From NCBI RefSeq assembly GCF_017591425.1, contig NW_024465885.1:31628501-31692500 (forward strand): a stretch of DNA of 64,000 nt, in the 5' to 3' direction. Shown here one piece after another: positions 22,901 through 34,539 of this stretch. The notes under the pieces were generated by a model. That model did not search any database. It was not told the DNA's origin and was given only the letters and a program-made list of their open reading frames with translations. Position 1 is the stretch's first letter, and each line of letters starts with the position of its first letter. The position numbers and the translations under genes are program-made. The stretch is from Ochotona curzoniae (taxonomy: Eukaryota; Chordata; Mammalia; Lagomorpha; Ochotonidae).

Positions 22901-25107
22901 GATGTGGCAGATAGTTGAAAAATATTTGATAGATGGATTGATGAGAAAATTGGAATTTCTACCAAGGTATTTCTGTGTTAAAGCATCTTTTGTTTGGTGG
23001 AGCTTCAAAAATGCATGGAAAAATAGAATTTAAATTCAATATGAATTTTCTATGAGCTTTTAGAAGATTCCTCACAATATTAGTTTATATAGATCTAATC
23101 AACATTTGATTTTACAAAGTCATGGGCAATATTAAGATATTTTTGTTTGAAATATGATTTCATTTTATTCTTAAGATAGTATATTACCTTTTATTTCAGT
23201 CATGATATTTTGTTTCAAGTATTTGAATCCCATGAAAAAGCTGACTCAGAAAGAGTCACGGTTCACATTCCCTTTTAAGCTGCTTCCGAGAAACTGCTCA
23301 GTCTACAGTCAGGGAGTGTTATCTCTTAGATGAAGGTTTATCATCCCCAGGGAACCACCTCTGAAGGTTTTATTAGATTTTGATGTTTAAGCCAGAGAAA
23401 TAGTCATTTTTTTTGCAAGTTATATTGTCACTTAGTAGTTTAATTTATCTTTTGTGTACTTGAGCTTGTCTGTTGTATGTTTATTTTTGTGTGTATGTTG
23501 AAGCAGGAAAGATCTGAGGTATATAAAGTACAGGCTATGTAGCATGCTTATAGAGACAGTAAATGAAAAGCACGCTAAATACATATACATGGTGCAAATA
23601 TATAATGCATATTGCCTATATCTAAATAGTATTTTAGCTTTGGTCATTAAAAGGTGCACTGTACAGTCTTTTATCAGTGTTATCCTGTCAGAGGTAGGTA
23701 CTTTGAAGAGCAAATGCTTCTATATTGTGTGATAATGAAAATAGACTGTGTTCAACTCAACTTACTTCACATTACTGACACAATATATTACCAATTTCTA
23801 TATTCCAGCAGAAGTTGGTGCTTGCTCTCTCTAGTTGGCACCACAAATGATCTGACAGAGGTTTTGGATAACCTAAGTAGTCCTAAGTCGTCCTTTAATA
23901 CTTTCTGATAATAGCTTCAATCTGTTGCCCAATTTTACAGTGTAATGTCCAGTAGCCTATTCTGTTGATTTTTCTGAAGGTTTTTAAATAATTTATTATT
24001 TATTATTTCACAAATCATTCTGAATTCCTGCCCTGCTGCATTCTTATTTATTCACTTCCACATCATTCCTCCTGAGATTTCAGCTTTCACTTCACCCAAT
24101 TTGCTCTGTATATCAGTTATTTTTCTTGTTTATGTTCTTCCTCAAAGAAATCAACTAAAAAGAGCTATCATAGTTAGCAATTTCAAGTAGAGAGGATTGA
24201 AAACAACAGATGACAGTACAACATAATCAACAGCTTCAACTTGAATATGCTATATATTCCATATATTTTTTCCCACCTCATACATTTTTTTAACAGGTGT
24301 CTGCCTATAGTGAGCCAACTCAAAAGTTAAGATCATCTCAACTTTTCTTAATTATTGAATACTGTTTAATGCTAAATTCTTTATTTCAAGGGACAATTTA
24401 GCTTTCTGTTTCAATCTTAGAGTGGCCTTGGAACTAACTTGCTAAACTAAAATAATCCTTTGTTGATCTAAACAAAGTCCAAAATTTGCCTTTGCCTGGA
24501 AAGATGAACACATTTCATTTTTTTCTTGAAGTCAGTGATAGCATAAAAGGGTGTGTTCATGTTTTGTGTGTGTGTGTTTGTAGGCTTTCTCACAGAGCTT
24601 GAAGTCATAGCCTTGCTGGAATAAAGGATTCTTTCAAATGGTAATTTCTTGCTCATTATGAAGGTTTTTGTGTACATACCTATAACTCTATTGTGTACAC
24701 ATTTATACATAGCCAAACATTTTGTATATTTTTGTTTTTCCATAGTGAGAATATTTTCTTGCTGAGTAAAGTCTTAAACATTTAAAAACAACACTCTTCA
24801 GGTAATAATTTACTTTATCTATTTATCTACCTACCTATCTATTCCTTTTCATGGTCACTTTTACCCTGAATTGAAAAAGCATTATATTATAGAACCTCAT
24901 CATAAAAATTATTTTTCCAACATGCCTACCAATTTAAAACTAGATTTATTTTTCTTTTGATATAATAGTTTCAGAATCATATACAGCTGAAACAAATGCC
25001 CTTTTTGCTATGTTTGATTGCAAAACCCTTGCTTTTATCATTTATGCATTATCCTTATACTTTTGAACCTTGATCATTTTTATGATATAGTAATGTTTTA
25101 TCTTTTA
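22901..25107. other. 2.2 kb repeat-poor stretch, no gene
   Basis: Only a short (GT)n near 24560 and imperfect TATC near 24820 were noted. ORFs of up to 93 codons have no domain, and no splice-bounded exon is apparent. Confidence 0.45.
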
Positions 25108-25433
25108 AAAATATTTATTTATTTTTATTGCAAAGTCAGATATACTGAGAGGAGGAGAGACAGAGAGAAAGGTCTTCTGTTTGATGGTTCACTCCACAAG
25201 GACCGTAATGGTTGGAGCTGAGCCAATTGGAAGCCAGAATCCAGGAGCTTCTTCCGAGTCACCCATGTGGGTGCAGGATCCCTGGGCTTTGGGCTGTGTT
25301 CCACTGCTTTCTCAGGCCACAAACAGTGACCTGGGTGGGAAGTGGGGCTGCTTGGGTTAGAACAGGTGCTTGTATGGGATTCCTGTGTGTGCAAGGCTAG
25401 GACCTTAGCCACTAGGCTACCACGCCAGGCCCA
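25108..25433 (-). mobile_element. CSINE, full length, young
   Basis: Reverse: 'aaatatttatttatttttat', 'tgcaaagtcagatatactga', 'tcacccatgtgggtgcagga' and the head 'aggctaccacgccaggccca'. ORFs on both strands are SINE frames. Confidence 0.93.
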
Positions 25434-26994
25434 TCAATGCTTATACTTAATGTAAAATATAACTTACTGTATCTTTAGCTTAAAATATAAAATCTCTTTT
25501 AAAAGCTTTAAATAAACTGTAGTTACTGTAACACAGCTTATTCTTTTTATAGCTTTGCCACATTTTCCTGCAGCAAAATCAGATAACCGTGATAGAATGC
25601 CCCCTCCTTGTGGTTTTCTATCCAAATATCTATCAATTAAAATATGACAACTTTTTTCTGTTATCATATTTATAGTCATATTGATGAAGATTTACTTTAT
25701 TTACAGAATTATATTGATTTTTCAAGTTCCTAAAAGGCACTTGGAAAGAACAGTAATGGAATGGATGGATGCTTGCCTTGTAGATCAATCAGTGAGAATT
25801 TCATGGATTGTAAAGTGAGGATATATTTACTGAGGTCAGCATTTTTGTTCCTGCTGCTCTTTCTGGAACTGCAGCCAGCAGCTTATTAGTACCAGCAAGC
25901 GGGTAAGAGCACAATACAGCAGAGATTCTTGGCATGGAGTTGTATTCTCTTTACTGCTTTAATTCTGGTGATTGCAGTAGGTGCAGTTCATCTCTGATGA
26001 AATGCTCTCAGCCAAGACTTGGAAATATATCAAATAGGAGCTGATGCCTCATTTTTGAGCACAGCATCCAACTGCAGCAGTAGGCATGATTGAAACTTAA
26101 GTGTAGTTACAGAATAGTTTAAAAAGTTAAGTGTTTTTACTAATATTTTATTTTATTCTCCTCAGTGTTGTTTCATTGAAGGTGATAATGCTACCACCAG
26201 ATTTAGGTATCTGAAAGTTAAATTGCCTTTATGTCCAAAATTGATAGAAATGAAAAAATAAACAGCAACCATCAATAAAAGTGATATGGTTCCCTCCTTC
26301 AGAGTGGTATAATGAAATTATCTATTGTGTTATTTGTTGGAATTCCCTGTATGAAAGTTCTTAAACCGAGTAAATGAGGCCAATGAAAAAGCTTTAGCCA
26401 GGTGAAAGGTAATGCAACAGATACTACTAGCTCATTGCTGCACTCCGCCATCCTGAGGCTTTGTGGCTTCTTAAGAAAATAATATGCAAATAATGATTTG
26501 TGTAGCTAGGATCATCTAAAAATTTTTGATATGTATTCCCGTCTTCAAATGTGATGTTTATTGTTTATACCTAAATTGTATTGTCTGATAGTTGTATTTC
26601 TTGATGACTTTTAAACTATATTATATTCAAATGTCCAAATTGAAAAGGTTGAAACGTGTGAATAGCAATGGGAAATTGTGCTTTTGATGACTTTGCTTGG
26701 AAGAACCGAGGCTATATCACAAGGATTGGTTTGCTAAAAGGGTTTGTTATCTAATTGGATTATTTGTCCCAAACTCTTTCTTGATCTTTGTCTCATCATA
26801 TTGTTCCATCTTCTGCTACTTATGCTCAGAAACAAAATGCTAGTAAATGTCACTTTTTTCCCCTGACTTCTCAGACTAATTTAATAAAAATGAATAGGCT
26901 TCTAGGAAGAGAAAATCTATTCTCAGAGCGTTGTCTTAGGATCTGAGGATAGATGGAAAGATTTAAAAGGAATTTAAGAATCAGAAAGGATAAT
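25434..26994. other. 1.5 kb repeat-poor stretch, possible conserved non-coding DNA
   Basis: No transposon recognised. The part at about 25790-26480 has more balanced base composition than its surroundings and no ORF. It could hold regulatory sequence, but nothing in it proves this. Confidence 0.35.
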
Positions 26995-27112
26995 TCAATC
27001 TTTCACCTTTAGATAAATTACTTAACCTCTTTAAACCCAATCACTGTTTTTGCAAAAGGGAGCATTAAACTGTAGCCCTTAAAGGTTAGGACACCTATAA
27101 CGTTACAGAGAG
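26995..27112 (+). mobile_element. MIR fragment
   Basis: 'gataaattacttaacctctt' is the MIR core hallmark (consensus 'caagttacttaacctctctg'), followed by an eroded 'gcaaaagggagcatt'. Confidence 0.6.
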
Positions 27113-27344
27113 AACGCCAGAACGTATTGCTCCTTTCTAACTGGAGTGTCGCACTCAATGGCCAAGGTCTCTCAAACTCTCCCTCCCTCCAATCCTTCCT
27201 TTTTTAGACACCCTCTTTTATTCAGTGCTCCCATAAAATCAATTCTTATAGGTCCCACATTTAAATGAGACAGTGAAGTGTTTCTCTTTCTTTGACTTAT
27301 TTCTATTACAAAGTATGGTGATTATGTAATAACAATATTTAGCA

Positions 27345-27676
27345 TTTTTTAGAGATTTATTTATTTTAATTGCAAAGTCAGATATACAGAGGAGGAGAGA
27401 AAGAGAGGAAGATCTTCCATCCAAAGATTCACTCCCCAAGTGACCGCAAGCACTGGTGCTGAGCCAATCCGAAACCAGGAGCCAGGAACCTCCTCCAGGT
27501 CCCCGACATGGGTGCAGGATCCCAAGGATTTGGGCCGTCCTTGACTGCTTTCCCAGGGCACAGGAATGAAGCTGAATAGGAAGTGGAACTGCCGGGATTA
27601 CAACTGATATCCATAAGGGATCCTGGCATGTTCAAGGAGAGGATTTTAGCTGCTAGGCTATGGCACCAGGCCCAAA
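27345..27676 (-). mobile_element. CSINE, full length
   Basis: Reverse: 'agagatttatttattttaat', 'aagtcagatatacagaggag', 'cccgacatgggtgcaggatc' and the head 'ggctatggcaccaggccca'. Confidence 0.92.
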
Positions 27677-28019
27677 ATATTTAGTATTATGAAATAGCTG
27701 GAAGAGGAGATTTTACATTTTCTTACCATAAGGAAATAGTAAATGTTTGAGGAGATGTATTTGCTAAATATCCTGATTTGATCAATGCAGGGTATACACA
27801 CATATTAAATATCACCTAATACCCTAAAGTATGTATAATTATATCTCAACAAAATAATATAAAACTGTTATACAAAGAACATAGCCATAAATTCAAAACA
27901 ACTGCCATTTTCATTTTCGTATAATTTTATGTATGACAAATCTTTAAACTTTCTATTGCAATACTACTTACTGGTTGACTTGTGACCAATATGTCATTAG
28001 TTTCTTTGCTCTGTGATTG
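27677..28019. other. unique AT-rich stretch
   Basis: Nothing recognised. Confidence 0.4.
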
Positions 28020-28245
28020 CACCCACTGATTGACTAGACAAATGCCCACAGTATTTGGAGCTGTGCTAGATTGAAGCCAGGAGCCAAGTACTCCAATTGG
28101 ATCTCTCATGTGGGTAATAGGAGATCAAGGACTTAAACAAGCATCTACTGCCTCCCAGGATGCATTGGCAATAATCTGTACAAGTGGAATGGCTGATATA
28201 TGAATCCACATTCTTATGTGGATACGGATGCCATAAGCTGCATTT
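28020..28245 (-). mobile_element. CSINE, old
   Basis: Reverse: 'gctgtgctagattgaagcca', 'ggatctctcatgtgggtaat' and 'tgcctcccaggatgcattgg'. The last motif is typical of the rabbit-like subfamily. Confidence 0.65.
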
Positions 28246-28308
28246 TAGCCAAAGGAACCCCAATTCCTGCATGAACTATTTAGATGATCAAAGTCAAGAA
28301 ATAGACTT

Positions 28309-28520
28309 CTGGGCCTGGTGCTGTGGACTAGCGGCTAAAGTCCTCGCCTTGAAAGCACCAGGATCTATATGGGCGCCAGTTCTAATCCTGGCAGCTCCGC
28401 TTCCCATCCAGCTTTCTTCTTGTGTCCTGGGAAAGCAGTTGAGGACGGCCCAAAGCCTGGGGACCCTACACCTGCATGGGATACCCGGAAGAGGATCTGG
28501 GTTCCTGGGTTCAGATTGTT
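28309..28520 (+). mobile_element. CSINE, young, 3' truncated
   Basis: Starts 'gggcctggtgctgtggacta', includes 'atatgggcgccagttctaat', and stops after 'gggttcctgggttcagattg'. The A-rich tail is missing. Confidence 0.88.
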
Positions 28521-29145
28521 TTTCACTCTCATTATTATATTCAGTAAATAACAGGAAATATTCAGCACATATTTTATGAAATAGGCTTTATGTTACGTGA
28601 CTTTTCCCAACCATAGGCTAATATATATGTTCTGAGCACTCTTATAGTAGAGTAACTTAAGCTAGGCTAAGTTATGATGCTCTTTGAATTAGATGTATTA
28701 AATACAAATTTGACATAACATTTTAAATGTATGATGCATTCATTGAAACACAATCCCATCCTAAATGAACAACATCCAAATATCAGGTAAAGAGAAAAAT
28801 TATGCATGTATATCATCAGAATAAGAAGAATAAAGCAAGGAAAATAGACATAATAGAGTTAAAACCCTGAAAGGTAGGTTTAGAGCAAACATGGGTACCA
28901 CCGACCTTCACTGGAGACTTAATGCTAAAGGTACTAATTTTTCTTTGGAAGAATTTTGCTTCTGGATTATTGCCACACTTTATCAATACCTTAGTAGAAG
29001 CATATATAAAATAGGAAACCAAATCTGCAATATTCATAACATCCTAAAACGAAAAATGGTTAAAAAAGAAAGTATACCTCATGTTGTGGGCTGGAATGCA
29101 TGACAGCAGAGAAGACATGCAGAGTGTCCAAAGCGGAGTATTGCC
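28521..29145. other. unique stretch
   Basis: Nothing recognised; ORFs of about 70 codons on both strands overlap each other without domain. Confidence 0.4.
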
Positions 29146-29200
29146 TTTGTGAGTAGCAACGGGAAGTGAAGTAAAGGATGCATTTGACCAGATTTTAAGG
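29146..29200 (-). repeat. unassigned repeat, copy 1 (shared with 31.5 kb)
   Basis: Its reverse complement contains AAAATCTGGTCAAATGCATC and aligns over about 55 bp with 31471-31529. Not part of a family I recognise. Confidence 0.7.
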
Positions 29201-29498
29201 AAGATGGTGCATTTATTTTGGAAATATAGTTGGAAGTGGTAGTATGCTATAAATGCAGTTCCCTTCAATGCATTTAGAAATACTAAAAACCTAAGTGTGG
29301 AAGTATTTATTAGTGGGTCGTATTTATGTGTGAAGTGATTAATACAGTCAAAGGGCATATCCTTTATGAAGAATAGGATGAAAAAAATGTGATGTGGTAT
29401 TCATGTAAAGTTCTAGATTTCCAGTTGTCAAGGAGAAGCTTAAGCCAAGGATATGAAATGACGATATAAATTAACAAGCTAAATTTTATGCATCTGTT
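29201..29498. other. unique stretch
   Basis: Nothing recognised. Confidence 0.4.
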
Positions 29499-29725
29499 GG
29501 CCTGGCGCGATAGAGTAGCAGTTAAAGTTCTCGACTTCAATGAGCCAGGATCCCATATGGGCACCAATTTTAATCCCACTGGCCCTGCTTCCCATGCAGC
29601 TCCCTGCTTGTGGCCTGGGAAAGCAATCCAGGATGGCCCAAAGCCTTGGGATCTTCCTCACTATCTCTCCTCCTCTCTGTATATCTGCCTTTCCAATAAA
29701 AATAAATAAATATTTTTTAAAAAGA
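29499..29725 (+). mobile_element. young CSINE with internal deletion
   Basis: Head 'ggcctggcgcgatagagtag' and tail 'aataaaaataaataaatatt' are sharp, but the sequence jumps from 'aaagccttgggat' to 'cttcctcactatctctcctc', omitting about 100 bp of body. Flanks 'atctgttg' on both sides suggest a short TSD, so the deleted form may itself have inserted. Confidence 0.92.
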
Positions 29726-30567
29726 ATCTGTTGAATTGGATTAAAATACATAAAGGTTTTGATTTCACTAGACTACATTATTATTGTTTTCATTATGTTA
29801 TTTTTATATATTATTTATCAAATCAAAGACTATATGTTTTATACTGATCTTTGCATATTTCTAAATACAAATATATATATTTTTGGTACTACAGGTTTTT
29901 TAAAATAAAATTTTCTTTCAATACATTTGCAATATAATTATAGTTTCACAAGCAATTGCTTCAAAATAATGTTTTGATTAATATATTGCTGTAGTTTCTA
30001 ACATTTATTTCTATCCATAAGTACAGAATTTATTTCATATTCAATAAAACACTTCTATCTCAAGAACTATGCATCTAATGATTTTGTTACTTAAACTAAT
30101 TAAGAAATGACTGGAAACTTGTGTTACAAAGACTTTCTGAGTCTTTAAGAAAATTGATATAAAGAGAAGTTAGTTCCAAGATTATTTTTAGTCTAATGTG
30201 AACTGATCTACACTTCCTTTAAATTATAAATTATTCATCATTGTGTGTCAAACAGCTCACACGGCAGGAAATTAAAATTGGGATTTATAAGGAGGTACCT
30301 CTGATAACTTCTAAAGAATAGAAGCGTGTTTCCTTTTGGGGATTAAAACAAAGTCTAACAAAAAAAAATCACATCTATTGAAACTAGAACATTAGTTAGA
30401 AAAATGTAATTAAATGACCTATGGATTGGATTGCACAGAGAAGTTTCTTTTGGAAAGCCAAATTTGGGAATTTTTACACCAGGAGTCCTGGGTAAGAGAC
30501 ACAGTCCTTTAGGGAATTGACTCATTCATCAGGAAAATGTTCTCCAGCACAGACAGAAAATTATTTT
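29726..30567. other. unique AT-rich stretch
   Basis: Nothing recognised. Confidence 0.4.
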
Positions 30568-30630
30568 TTCCAAGATTTATTTATCTTGTTTCAAAGGCAG
30601 ATTTCACAGTGAGGAAGAGAGAGAGGATCT
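30568..30630 (-). mobile_element. CSINE tail part, split by LTR-like insertion
   Basis: 'caagatttatttatcttgtt', 'tcaaaggcagatttcacagt' and 'gagagaggatct' are the 3' end of a reverse-strand CSINE that resumes at 31257. Confidence 0.8.
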
Positions 30631-31256
30631 CAGGGCTTTCCCGTTAACAGGCCCCCGAAGCCACCGATGGGGTGAGGTGATGGCGTTCTTCGTCAGCAAG
30701 AAGCACCAGACAATGTGACTGAGCATGTCTGTTTATTGTAATGCCAGAACAAACTTACATAGACTAAGTAAGGGAAAAAGCAGAAGGGCATCTCCCTGAC
30801 AGTTCTCCTGCCCAACAATGACACTGTAATGGGTTAGAAGCCATGTCTATCTCTCTGGATTCTCCAATCAAATCACAAATGAGATATAACACTTACATCT
30901 GGCAGGTATGCCTCAGGTCACAGGCAGGTGGCAGTGGGTCACATAAAATGCCTAGGCTGAAAGATATGCCTCATGTCACATTCACCACATGTGGCTGGCA
31001 GGTTGGCTGTGGGTCGCATTTGACTTCTCAGAGTTGTTTGTCAAGGAAGTCTCAGCACAGCTTGTCCAAGGACAGAGAAGAAAAACTGGGGTGCAGCCCA
31101 CTGCCCTCACTTGTATGAGCAGTGAACATGCCAGGTATAGGTCTCAGCTGAAGCCATTGTCAGGGCTTCCCCTGGGGATGCAGTATGCCATGTTTCTGTG
31201 ACTGCCCGGGTAGGCCAAGCAGGCAGAGATCCAGGGATATTCTCCCACAAGAGAAT
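30631..31256 (-). mobile_element. LTR-like insertion inside a CSINE
   Basis: About 626 bp interrupts the SINE. On the reverse strand it has AATAAA (30732-30737) followed by a U5-like stretch. A GGGGGCCTGTTAACGGG segment then loosely resembles a retroviral primer-binding-site leader. It may be an LTR plus a little leader. The short sequence ATCT is repeated on both sides, but the ends are not a clean TG...CA, so boundaries are uncertain. No retroviral gene remains. Confidence 0.5.
30905..31022. repeat. imperfect internal duplication in the LTR-like element
   Basis: ATGCCTCAGGTCACA and ATGCCTCATGTCACA, each followed by TGGCAGTGGGTCACAT- or TGGCTGTGGGTCGCAT-like sequence. Typical of duplicated LTR enhancer blocks. 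Confidence 0.7.
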
Positions 31257-31565
31257 ATCTTCCATCTGCTGGTTCACTCCCCAAACTGTCATAATGGCCA
31301 GAGCAGAGCTGATCCAAAGCTGGGAGACAGAAGCTGCCTCTGGATCATCCATGTGGGTGAAGGACCCATGGAATTGAGCATCCTCTGCTGCTTTCCCAGA
31401 CCATAATAAGAGAGCTCGATCAGTAGTAGAGTAGCCAGGACACATCTGCTCAGCTAGATATGCAACATCTCACTTTCAAAATCTGGTCAAATGCATCATT
31501 TGCTTCATTTCCCATTACTCTCGACAAACAGTGCTCATATGGGATGCTGACAAGCCACAGGGTGT
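31257..31565 (-). mobile_element. CSINE body and head, continuing from 30630
   Basis: 'atcttccatctgctggttca', 'gatccaaagctgggagacag', 'gtagagtagccaggacac', then a foreign piece of about 85 bp, then 'cagtgctcatatgggatgct' and 'accgcactggccc'. It is therefore interrupted twice: by the LTR-like element and by the unassigned repeat at about 31445-31529. Confidence 0.8.
31471..31529 (+). repeat. unassigned repeat, copy 2 (shared with 29.1 kb)
   Basis: Contains AAAATCTGGTCAAATGCATC and aligns over about 55 bp with the reverse complement of 29146-29200. Here it lies inside a SINE. Confidence 0.7.
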
Positions 31566-31835
31566 ATGATCAGTGCTCCACCGCACTGGCCCAAAAAAAA
31601 ATATTTACCAGGTTAAATCACTGCCCATGTCAATCATTTTTCCTTTAATTTTGGCCAAATCAACATGTAATTTCAGAGTAATTTTGTCACATTTCTGTCC
31701 GCAGTGTTAAATGCCAGTTTCTAGCTTTGACATGTTCAAGAACAGACTATGGATTATTATAAACCCACTTACATCATGTCACCCAATACATCATTTCGTA
31801 GCTAGTTCTTTAAATTCTTTTCCAGCTCAGCCTTT

Positions 31836-31837
<2 letters not shown>
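31566..31837. other. unique stretch
   Basis: Nothing recognised. Confidence 0.4.

Positions 31838-31870
<33 letters not shown>
31838..31870. repeat. (GT)n microsatellite
   Basis: About 16 GT units lying at the tail side of the following SINE. Confidence 0.95.
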
Positions 31871-31873
<3 letters not shown>

Positions 31874-32060
31874 AGCAGTGAGAAAGGGAGAGGGAAAGAG
31901 AGCAGTATGTTTCATCTGCTCGTTCACTCCACAGATGCCTACAAAGTCTAGGGAGGGATCAGGCTGAAGTTTGGAGCCAGGAACTGAATTTATTTCTCCT
32001 GCATGTATAGCAGAGAAACTGACACTGGACATCAACTCAAGTACTCCAGTCACCACATTC
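31871..32060 (-). mobile_element. CSINE, old, truncated
   Basis: Reverse: 'agcagtatgtttcatctgct', 'gttcactccacagatgcc' and 'gaagtttggagccaggaact'. The head is decayed. Confidence 0.65.
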
Positions 32061-32618
32061 ACTTTGCTTTTCATGTCTGGATTCTCTCAAATGGTATTTT
32101 TTTTCATTAAACGTACATTCATGTCTGCAGATTTTTATGCTTTTTCTGACAATAACTGGCTGAATGCCTAGATCAGTATGTGCAATATATGGCTGTTTGG
32201 CCAGAATCTACCTTCCAGAAAGAGTTGCAGAATATTTAAGTGTCTTGTACATTTCTATGTTCAAATTACTCAGATTTAAAATTCTTATGGTTCATTTAAT
32301 TTGTTCATCTCTTTTAAGTATGGGTTCTCTTTCAGTAAATGGGTTTCAGTAAAATGGGTTGACTTCCAGTAAACTCTAAGTAGAAAAACATCGTAAATGA
32401 ATTGGTAGCTACATAAATGCAGTATTTTCAAGGCACTAAGTGCCAGGAGCACTTTCTCCAGGTTAAACACACATTACTTCATATATACTTGGAAACCAAG
32501 GGGAAAGAGTATAGTCATTACGAATATGTTCTGCTGAAACCTTTGTATTAATTGATCAGTTTTGCTTTTCTTCCAATATTGATCTATCTAATGTATCCAA
32601 CAATACAAGCACTAGGTT
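32061..32618. other. unique stretch
   Basis: Nothing recognised. Confidence 0.4.
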
Positions 32619-32948
32619 AGTCTAATGATTTTTTTTCTTAAGATTTACTTATTTTTATTGGAGAGACAGAGAGGAAGATCTTCCATCCAATGATTCACTC
32701 CCCAAGGGGCCAATGGCTGGAGCTGAGCCAATCTGATGCCAGAAGCCAGGAGCTCTTCTGGGTTTTCAGCACAGGTGCTGGATCCCGAGGCTTTGGGCTG
32801 TATTCTACTGCTTTCCCAGGCCACGAGCAGGGAGCTGGATGGGAATCGGGACCATGGGGATTAGAACCAGTGCCCACATGAGATCCCAAAGTGTGCAAGG
32901 CAAGGACTTTAACCACTATGCTATCCCTGGGCCCAGTCTAATGATTTT
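32619..32948 (-). mobile_element. young CSINE with perfect 14-bp TSD
   Basis: AGTCTAATGATTTT is identical at 32619-32632 and 32935-32948. The SINE between them is full length and reads reverse: 'cttaagatttacttattttt' to 'ctatgctatccctgggccc'. It carries a deletion just after the tail, where 'gcaaagtcagatatacag' is replaced by 'ggagagacag'. Confidence 0.95.
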
Positions 32949-33087
32949 AATTTTATGATCACTAGTTCTGTTTATGGAGATGAATTATCTTGTCCATTTC
33001 TTACAAAGTGTACTACTGAAAAGAAATGATATTTTAGAAGCAATTTTATGATTAAAGGCAGTTCTAAAGCAAAGTTTTTTGAACTGG

Positions 33088-33290
33088 AATTCTAATTTCC
33101 AAAATTTGGCTGCAAGCATTGAACAACTTACTTGAACTCAACGTGCCTCCATTTGTTTTTGTGTAAGATAGGAATAATAGTAATTCCTCTCTTTAGTGTT
33201 GTTACAACAATAAAATGAATTACAATATGCAACTCAGTACAGTATTCAGAATACCTTCAGTGCTAAATATTCATTGATCATCATTGAAGT
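33088..33290 (+). mobile_element. MIR
   Basis: 'gaacaacttacttgaactca', 'cgtgcctccatttgtttttg', 'taggaataatagtaattcct' and 'gtgctaaatattcattgatc' follow the MIR consensus order over about 200 bp. Confidence 0.75.
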
Positions 33291-34539
33291 TCAATATGTG
33301 TTTATTTGGGTGTTAAGAGAACTTACAAAGATTTTAAGACTAAAAATTACTTCCTGCTGTTAGAAATTAATAAACTATCCTTTACAAAATCGCATACTCA
33401 ATGTTTATTTAGTATAACAAATTATTTTCCTTAATTCTTTGAATATTACAGATATGCTTATAGTGAAGTCCAAAAGTGATTCTAAGAAAGCAATGACATA
33501 ACCAAGATTTTCAGAATTTGCTGAATTGTACTGATAGCTTGATAGCTACCCAAAGTCATCTGAAAAACATTTACATGCCATTAGTTGGAATATTTGAGTT
33601 TGTTCAATCTTATTCATTCAAAAAAGAATACTGAGGCTCAGTATACGTGTTGACTCACACAAAAAACATGTTTTGCATACAGTTTCTGGAGTCATTTATC
33701 AGAAAGAGAATCTCATCTGACAGGATACATTTTGTGTTTGATCATTGTTAAATTGTGTTTTGCTACTGCAGTGATTTTTCTTAACCTCTTGGTTTAAAGC
33801 ACTAAACTGCATTATAAAGTACTGTAATAATGTAACACAATGAAGGGGTTTAGTTTTACCATAGAATAATTGGTACAGCTTGTTGAAGTTATCACTCTTC
33901 ATTCTACGCATGTAACTAAGCCTCAGGCCACATCTCATGAAAGCTGGTTCACGTTCAGCCTGTGTCTGTGTCACTTGCAATGATTTCTATCCTATATCAC
34001 ACAAAGCAATTCTGCTAAGTGCTTAATTTAAAGTAATTTACATTCACACATAGACCATGGAAATTCCATTTAGAGCTTCCATCTCACAACAGGTTCATAT
34101 GACACGCTATGTCTCTAGAAAGCATATTTGAAATATTGCATCAAGTTATATTTAAATATTCAATCTGTTTCTCACTTTTTCCTTTTCTGGAAGGTAGAAA
34201 GTAGCACACACATTCACCTCATGTGCATGAAGAATTGATTTTTCTTTCTACAGCGTTACTGAATCAAGTGCAGCAGGAAAAAGAAGTTCAGAATGAGGAA
34301 AATACTGAGTAATTAAGGGAAAAGAAGAAATTCCTTAAAGAAATCATAGCACAATAAACTGTTGTGTTCAGAGCTCATGTGTTCAATCCGGTAAGAAAGA
34401 GGCTGTACAGCTTTTATAACATGTGCTGTAAGTTGTTTTGATGGTTCTCAGAAGCTTTCAATATGGAATGTGACTTGAGTGCATTTATTAATCAAGGGAT
34501 CAGAAAATGGCAATTTTTCCTTCTCCTCCCCCCCCCCGC
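33291..34539. other. 1.2 kb unique stretch, no gene
   Basis: Ends with a C-run and T-run at 34526-34548. No transposon recognised elsewhere; the 93-codon reverse ORF at 33699-33980 lacks any domain. Confidence 0.45.

Noticed and set aside
28184..28579. 131-codon ORF
   Set aside because: Covers an old and a young CSINE; peptide is SINE translation.
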